A DNA stretch of 25,575 nt from a virus, in IMG/VR virus record IMGVR_UViG_3300042465_003864, positions 1-25,575 of that record; one strand, given 5' to 3'. Below the pieces are notes generated by a model. That model was not told where the DNA came from and ran no database searches. It saw only the letters and a program-made list of their open reading frames with translations. The position numbers and the translations under genes were made by a program. Positions 22,796 to 25,575 of this stretch are shown here, piece after piece. Numbering within the stretch: position 1 is the stretch's first letter; each line of letters starts with the position of its first letter.

Positions 22796-23004
22796 CGTGT
22801 CACCTCTCTTGGCCTTCCGGCTCCGCACTCGTGTGCTTGGTACTCAGTGTGTATGTCACCGACCCTGTGTATGCCATCCGCTTTCCGCTGAGTAGCATCA
22901 ATGTCTATCAAACGCTGGATGTCATCACTGCGTTGATAGCGTGTGCTGTGAGTGCCGATTAGATAGCCCAGTGCAATGCCAATTATTAAGATTATAAGCT
23001 CCAT
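22792..23004 (-). CDS. 70-residue N-terminally anchored membrane protein
   Basis: An N-terminal membrane segment (ELIILIIGIALGYLIGT, about 2-18) is followed by a hydrophilic tail (QRSDDIQRLIDIDATQRKAD, HRVGDIHTEY). ATG 23004 or the GTG at 23007 can serve as the start; GGAG lies 7-10 bases upstream of the two. It overlaps the zinc-finger gene by ATGA. Probably anchored in the inner membrane with a cytoplasmic tail. Not recognised. Confidence 0.6.
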   Translation of the reverse strand: MELIILIIGIALGYLIGTHSTRYQRSDDIQRLIDIDATQRKADGIHRVGDIHTEYQAHECGAGRPREVTR

Positions 23005-23006
23005 CA

Positions 23007-23213
23007 CTATTGTTCTCCGAACTTTCGTTTACGTGACTCTTCGATCCAGTTCCCGATAGGATGCGCGTTGAATTTTGAGTAGCCTGTAGGTATCTGCTGT
23101 ATTTGTTTGCCAGCAGCAAGGTACTTCTTGATGTGGTCTGCCAGCTTCTTGCGCTGGTCAACCAGCTCGGGTGGAGTCTCCTCGACCAGCCGGTAGTATT
23201 TTTGTGATTTCAT
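23007..23213 (-). CDS. 68-residue protein with IKKYLAAGKQI motif
   Basis: A basic, soluble protein. LADHIKKYLAAGKQIQQIP (about 24-42) resembles a segment widespread in small phage and proteobacterial proteins, with the pattern (I/V)-x-x-(Y/F)-L-x-x-G-x-x-(I/V)-x-x-(I/L)-P. The C-terminus is charged (WIEESRKRKFGEQ). The same motif appears in the 100-residue protein at 21930. ATG overlaps the previous stop (ATGA), with GAGGCGG upstream. A regulatory role is possible but unproven. Confidence 0.65.
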   Translation of the reverse strand: MKSQKYYRLVEETPPELVDQRKKLADHIKKYLAAGKQIQQIPTGYSKFNAHPIGNWIEESRKRKFGEQ

Positions 23214-23374
23214 TTTAACCGCCTCAACGCCGGAGAATTCGCCCTGTTTTTTTGCCGCAATAAACCTTGCACATCACTACGCCATTGCGTTCTTAACAGT
23301 ACTCTTGATATCCCGCAGTGCCGTCTAATCTCCACACTGAACTTATAAGGGTTGCACTTCATTCTTATTAACAT
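23210..23374 (-). CDS. 54-residue Arg/Lys-rich protein
   Basis: ATG 23374 lies directly after the first copy of the repeated AAGGGAGGTGAGTG ribosome site and overlaps the preceding stop (TGATG). The 54-residue product is strongly basic (MKCNPYKFSVEIRRHCGISR; ends SPALRRLK), with 14 Arg/Lys and two Cys. The end overlaps the next start by ATGA. The basic charge suggests nucleic-acid binding. The excellent ribosome site and the coupled ends support it as real. Confidence 0.6.
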   Translation of the reverse strand: MLIRMKCNPYKFSVEIRRHCGISRVLLRTQWRSDVQGLLRQKNRANSPALRRLK

Positions 23375-24051
23375 CACTCACCTCCCTTGCCTTCGGCTTT
23401 AGGCCAGACCAGCCGTTCAGGGCAGCCGGTTTTGTGCAGCATCCCTTGTTCGACTCCGCAGCGCAAACATCGCATAACGTATTGTAATTCAGGCTCCACA
23501 AACGGGCTTCTTGCCGCAAGGTCGTAGCCCATGCCTGCCAAGACTTCCCGCAGCTCGGCTTCCAAATCGGGTATCTGCTGCGCGGCTTTGTGTGCTAACT
23601 GGAGACGGTCGAGTAGCATCATGCGCTTGAGTTCAGCCTCTTTGATTTCCATGTGTTTGCGCTCGGCTTCTTTCTCTGCGCGTTCCTTTTCTTCAATCCT
23701 TGCTAAACTTTCTGCTTCGCGTTTCGCAAGCATTTCAAAGTCAAGGTCGGCTCCGTTGTAGTCAGGCTCTTGCACCTTCTCGGCTAGGATGAGGCGGTAG
23801 TGGGTGATGTCGCTTGGATCGCCGTCTTTGTGCCAGCACCATTGATCAGCTCTGTGTGAATGCGCGCTGGAACCTCCAGAGGCAAATTTGATGTCACACA
23901 TCACATCATCCGGCAGCGGACACTCCATCCCTTTGTGCGCTATCCAGCCATCGTCGTCGGCTTGGACAAGCTTCCAGTCTTTAGATGACCATAGCGTGTT
24001 ATCGGTTAAAAACTTATGCTCTTTCGTTTCTTTGTTAATCAGGTATTGCAT
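23374..24051 (-). CDS. 225-residue protein: GW...ECP domain, coiled coil, Cys/His cluster
   Basis: Residues about 1-92 hold a phage domain recognisable by DDDGWIAHKGMECPLPDDV, then IKFASGGSSAHSHRADQWCW and a DITHYRLI strand; equivalents with GW-x5-ECP and W-x-H-x-G-x-x-DI-x-x-YR occur in many Gram-negative phages without known function. Residues about 103-165 form a charged coiled coil (ARIEEKERAEKEAERKHMEI). C195, C198, H206 and C210 form a possible zinc site (CLRCGVEQGMLHKTGC). GTG 24060 would fall inside the ribosome site, so ATG 24051, 8 bases after GGAGG, is the start. The 3' end GKGGE is encoded by another copy of the RBS repeat. Confidence 0.7.
   Translation of the reverse strand: MQYLINKETKEHKFLTDNTLWSSKDWKLVQADDDGWIAHKGMECPLPDDVMCDIKFASGGSSAHSHRADQWCWHKDGDPSDITHYRLILAEKVQEPDYNGADLDFEMLAKREAESLARIEEKERAEKEAERKHMEIKEAELKRMMLLDRLQLAHKAAQQIPDLEAELREVLAGMGYDLAARSPFVEPELQYVMRCLRCGVEQGMLHKTGCPERLVWPKAEGKGGE
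23375..23392 (-). repeat. RBS repeat copy A
   Basis: AGGCAAGGGAGGTGAGTG on the minus strand. It encodes the C-terminus of the 225-residue protein and is the ribosome site of the 54-residue gene. The match with copy C extends to 22 bases. Confidence 0.8.
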
Positions 24052-24053
24052 CT

Positions 24054-24071
24054 CACTCACCTCCCTTGCCT
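24054..24071 (-). repeat. RBS repeat copy B
   Basis: Same 18 bases as copy A, here the ribosome site of the 225-residue gene. It encodes the end of the 87-residue protein in a different frame (RRQGR rather than GKGGE). Confidence 0.8.
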
Positions 24072-24320
24072 GCGTACAAACACGCGATCTTGACCCGCAG
24101 TATTTGATCCAGTTATCTCTCTTATTTCGCCTGTTTCAACGAGGTAATCAAGGCAAGCTAACATAGTCCATGAATCGCCTGTTACAACGCTTATCGCTTC
24201 CCCTGAGCGCACCGCGCCAGAAAGTTTAAGCTTTTGATCCACAGAGTCCCTGACCGCCAACAGCATTTTTGTGCCTGACTCTGTAAACAGGCTGCGCTTT
24301 TGCTCTTTGTAGTCGTACAT
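24057..24320 (-). CDS. 87-residue possible winged-helix protein
   Basis: The sequence MYDYKEQKRSLFTESGTKML is followed by helices (AVRDSVDQKLKLSG) and a helix-turn-helix-like part, AISVVTGDSWTMLACLDYLV (about 41-60), then a likely wing, GEIREI...GQDRVFVRR. This order fits a small winged-helix DNA-binding domain. ATG 24320 lies 6 bases after GGAGG of repeat copy C; GTG 24323 is too close to the site. It overlaps the preceding stop (TGATG). A regulator of early phage genes would be a reasonable guess, no more. Confidence 0.7.
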   Translation of the reverse strand: MYDYKEQKRSLFTESGTKMLLAVRDSVDQKLKLSGAVRSGEAISVVTGDSWTMLACLDYLVETGEIREITGSNTAGQDRVFVRRQGR

Positions 24321-24562
24321 CACTCACCTCCCTTGCCTGCTGATAGCATTGCCACACGAACCTTGTCCCATATGCGTCTAACGAGTAGTTCATCCTCGCC
24401 CTTGGCAAAACTTAAAATCGCAGGACTTATGAAGCTGTCAAACACATCAACCACCGGCTGTGGGGCTTGCATTACTTGAAACCTGTCACGCAGCTCATCA
24501 CGCTGCGCTTTGATACAAGCGGGTCTGTCGCAGTAGTAACTGCACGAATGAATATCACTCAT
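24320..24562 (-). CDS. 80-residue protein with Cys-rich N-terminus
   Basis: Starts MSDIHSCSYYCDRPACIKAQ, with three cysteines in 11 residues (7, 11, 16), then a helix (RDELRDRF). The same N-terminal style is seen in small proteins of other Gram-negative phages; function unknown. The frame extends to 24580, but ATG 24562 has AGGAGG 8 bases upstream and overlaps the preceding mini-gene (ATGA). The C-terminal GKGGE is encoded by repeat copy C. Confidence 0.7.
   Translation of the reverse strand: MSDIHSCSYYCDRPACIKAQRDELRDRFQVMQAPQPVVDVFDSFISPAILSFAKGEDELLVRRIWDKVRVAMLSAGKGGE
24321..24338 (-). repeat. RBS repeat copy C
   Basis: Same 18 bases as copies A and B; ribosome site of the 87-residue gene. 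The match extends to 22 bases with copy A (23371-23392) and 21 bases with copy B. Confidence 0.8.
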
Positions 24563-24627
24563 CTTCCCGCCCTCCTGCACCTAATGCGGTGCAGTATCCA
24601 AGTTAAATAGTGTGCGTTGTGTTTCAT
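24559..24627 (-). CDS. 22-residue candidate microprotein
   Basis: ATG 24627 overlaps the stop of the 58-residue gene and its TGA overlaps ATG 24562, so the frame bridges two coupled genes exactly. The peptide (MKHNAHYLTWILHRIRCRRA...) is basic and amphipathic. It may simply be a coupling frame that carries ribosomes to the next start. Confidence 0.3.
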   Translation of the reverse strand: MKHNAHYLTWILHRIRCRRAGR

Positions 24628-24800
24628 CGCGTCCACACCAAAACAAGCGCAGTTATGACTATGGTCGCAGCGGATATTAAGTAGCCCATTGTAACCACAA
24701 CCGCCACCCGATTAGATACGACCCTCGCGTCCACTGTGTGCGATATCGCAAAAAACAGCATGTAAAATATAAACGCGGTTAAAAGTATGTTTAGTGTCAT
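24624..24800 (-). CDS. 58-residue two-TM membrane protein
   Basis: ATG 24800 overlaps the preceding stop (ATGA). Two hydrophobic segments, NILLTAFIFYMLFFAI (about 4-19) and VAVVVTMGYLISAATIVITA (about 32-51), are joined by a short polar loop (SHTVDARVVSNR). Probably a hairpin in the inner membrane. It follows another membrane protein and the SPFH gene, hinting at a shared membrane function. Not recognised. Confidence 0.6.
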   Translation of the reverse strand: MTLNILLTAFIFYMLFFAISHTVDARVVSNRVAVVVTMGYLISAATIVITALVLVWTR

Positions 24801-25174
24801 TGCTCACGCTCCTCTACTTCGCTGGCGGTAACCCGCTCTCGCATATCTACCGCGCCTGCCTCCCTTTCTTCTGCAGTCTGGGGTTGACGGCTTATGTCAA
24901 CAACTACTGCCGGTCTGCGCTGCGCATTTAATGTCTCTATGCTGCGTAAGTCTGCAGATTTGTTGTAGTTAACCGTAAGCTTAGGCGTGTTGCTTGGGCT
25001 GGAAATACTTACTACTACCCCAGCAATAGCTATCCCAAAAGACACGGACTTAACCTTTTTCCACGTTGAAAATTTCGCAAACTTAGGTCGTACCCAGTGC
25101 GCTACAACGAAAAGCACAAGGGCAACGAACAAATAGCTTCGTGCAGCGACTGCCACATTGATTAAGTAGTCCAT
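24797..25174 (-). CDS. 125-residue two-TM membrane protein
   Basis: Two membrane segments, at about 12-28 (SYLFVALVLFVVAHWV) and 41-58 (VSFGIAIAGVVVSIS), are separated by a basic loop (RPKFAKFSTWKKVKS). A hydrophilic C-terminal half with an acidic end follows (EEREAGAVDMRERVTASEVE). ATG 25174 has GGAGG 5 bases upstream; GTG 25177 is too close to it. It overlaps the SPFH stop (TGATG). A partner of the SPFH protein is possible because the two are directly coupled, but nothing in the sequence proves it. Confidence 0.65.
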   Translation of the reverse strand: MDYLINVAVAARSYLFVALVLFVVAHWVRPKFAKFSTWKKVKSVSFGIAIAGVVVSISSPSNTPKLTVNYNKSADLRSIETLNAQRRPAVVVDISRQPQTAEEREAGAVDMRERVTASEVEEREQ

Positions 25175-25575
25175 CACTGCCTCCTGCTCGGCTCTGCCAT
25201 CATCATTTGTGTAGCCATTGAAGACAGCATTTCTACCGGAATAAACTTGGTGTTGTCGCTCGTTGATATTGTCTGTAGCGCTTCAAGCTGTCGGTACGTG
25301 ATGTAGGAAGGTGTCACTGAATCCGCCAGAATGCGGTTAACTTCTGCCTGCGCTTGCGCCTTTTCCATCTCGATAGCACGGCGCAGTCTTTCTTCCTGCA
25401 ACTCACGCTCAAGCTCAACCTTACTTATCTCAAGCTGTGCTTCCTCCTGCTGTATCCGCTCTCTTCGCTCCGCTGCGGCTTCTTGCGCAGATGTAATGAT
25501 CGCTGGGTACTGGATATCTGCGATGCCGATGTATCTAACTGCAAACGGTGTGCGCTCGTTGATAGCAGTTGTCAG
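25174..25575 (-). CDS. SPFH/prohibitin-like protein (C-terminal 133 residues)
   Basis: The frame is open to the window edge, so the N-terminal part with the membrane anchor and most of the SPFH domain lies outside. The visible part starts in the end of the SPFH domain (NERTPFAVRYIGIADIQYP), followed by the long prohibitin/stomatin-type helix (QEAAAERRERIQQEEAQLEI ... RAIEMEKAQAQAEVNRIL) and a tail ending PSRRQ. SPFH proteins oligomerise as membrane cages and organise membrane proteases and other proteins. The two following genes encode membrane proteins in the same operon. Confidence 0.75.
   Translation of the reverse strand: MTTAINERTPFAVRYIGIADIQYPAIITSAQEAAAERRERIQQEEAQLEISKVELERELQEERLRRAIEMEKAQAQAEVNRILADSVTPSYITYRQLEALQTISTSDNTKFIPVEMLSSMATQMMMAEPSRRQ

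Overview
The window is a stretch of a tailed-phage genome (free phage or prophage; no integrase, att site, terminase, capsid or replication gene is visible). The genes are tightly packed, stop and start codons overlap at most junctions, and no gene-free stretch exceeds 300 bases. The virion genes are of podovirus type: an SU10-like head-tail adaptor, a large nozzle-like tail protein and a row of Gly/Ala/Gln-rich ejection-type proteins. The holin, GH24 lysozyme and carbohydrate genes point to a Gram-negative host. The style of several small genes recalls aquatic phages, but no host can be named from sequence alone.

Plus strand, 1-7396: the tail end of an unidentified CDS, then three paralogous seven-bladed RCC1-type beta-propeller proteins (109-1527, 1571-2692, 4469-5683), each with a different N-terminal leader. 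Between and after them lies a sugar and sulfate module: a sulfotransferase fused to a glycosyltransferase-like domain (2703-4472), a small hypothetical protein (5699-6100), a GT25-type glycosyltransferase (6097-6792), an APS-kinase-like P-loop kinase (6789-7229) and a DUF2061 membrane protein (7193-7396). The APS kinase would make PAPS, the donor used by the sulfotransferase. The set could therefore sulfate or glycosylate a glycan or a virion protein.

Plus strand, 7387-10088: a lysis block with three small membrane proteins (one a 3TM-type holin) and a GH24 lysozyme, followed by a conserved-looking 228-residue protein, a Gly/Lys-rich 58-residue protein and a Cys-rich zinc-ribbon-like protein. 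A sigma70-like promoter (10095-10123) then opens the second virion block, 10176-21682: adaptor, fibre-like protein, nozzle-like protein, a 77-residue protein and four large internal or ejection proteins.

Minus strand, 25575-21736: a convergent operon of about fifteen small genes. It starts off-window with an SPFH/prohibitin-like protein, followed by two small membrane proteins, a possible winged-helix protein, a 225-residue protein with a coiled coil and Cys/His cluster, a classical C2H2 zinc finger and several tiny proteins. Three junctions in this operon carry the same 18-nt ribosome-binding-site repeat. A hairpin with a T-rich tail at 21678-21719 ends the operon in the convergent gap. The most unusual items are the sulfation module, the triplicated propellers, the Cys-rich repeats in an ejection protein, the reused RBS repeat and the phage-encoded SPFH protein.
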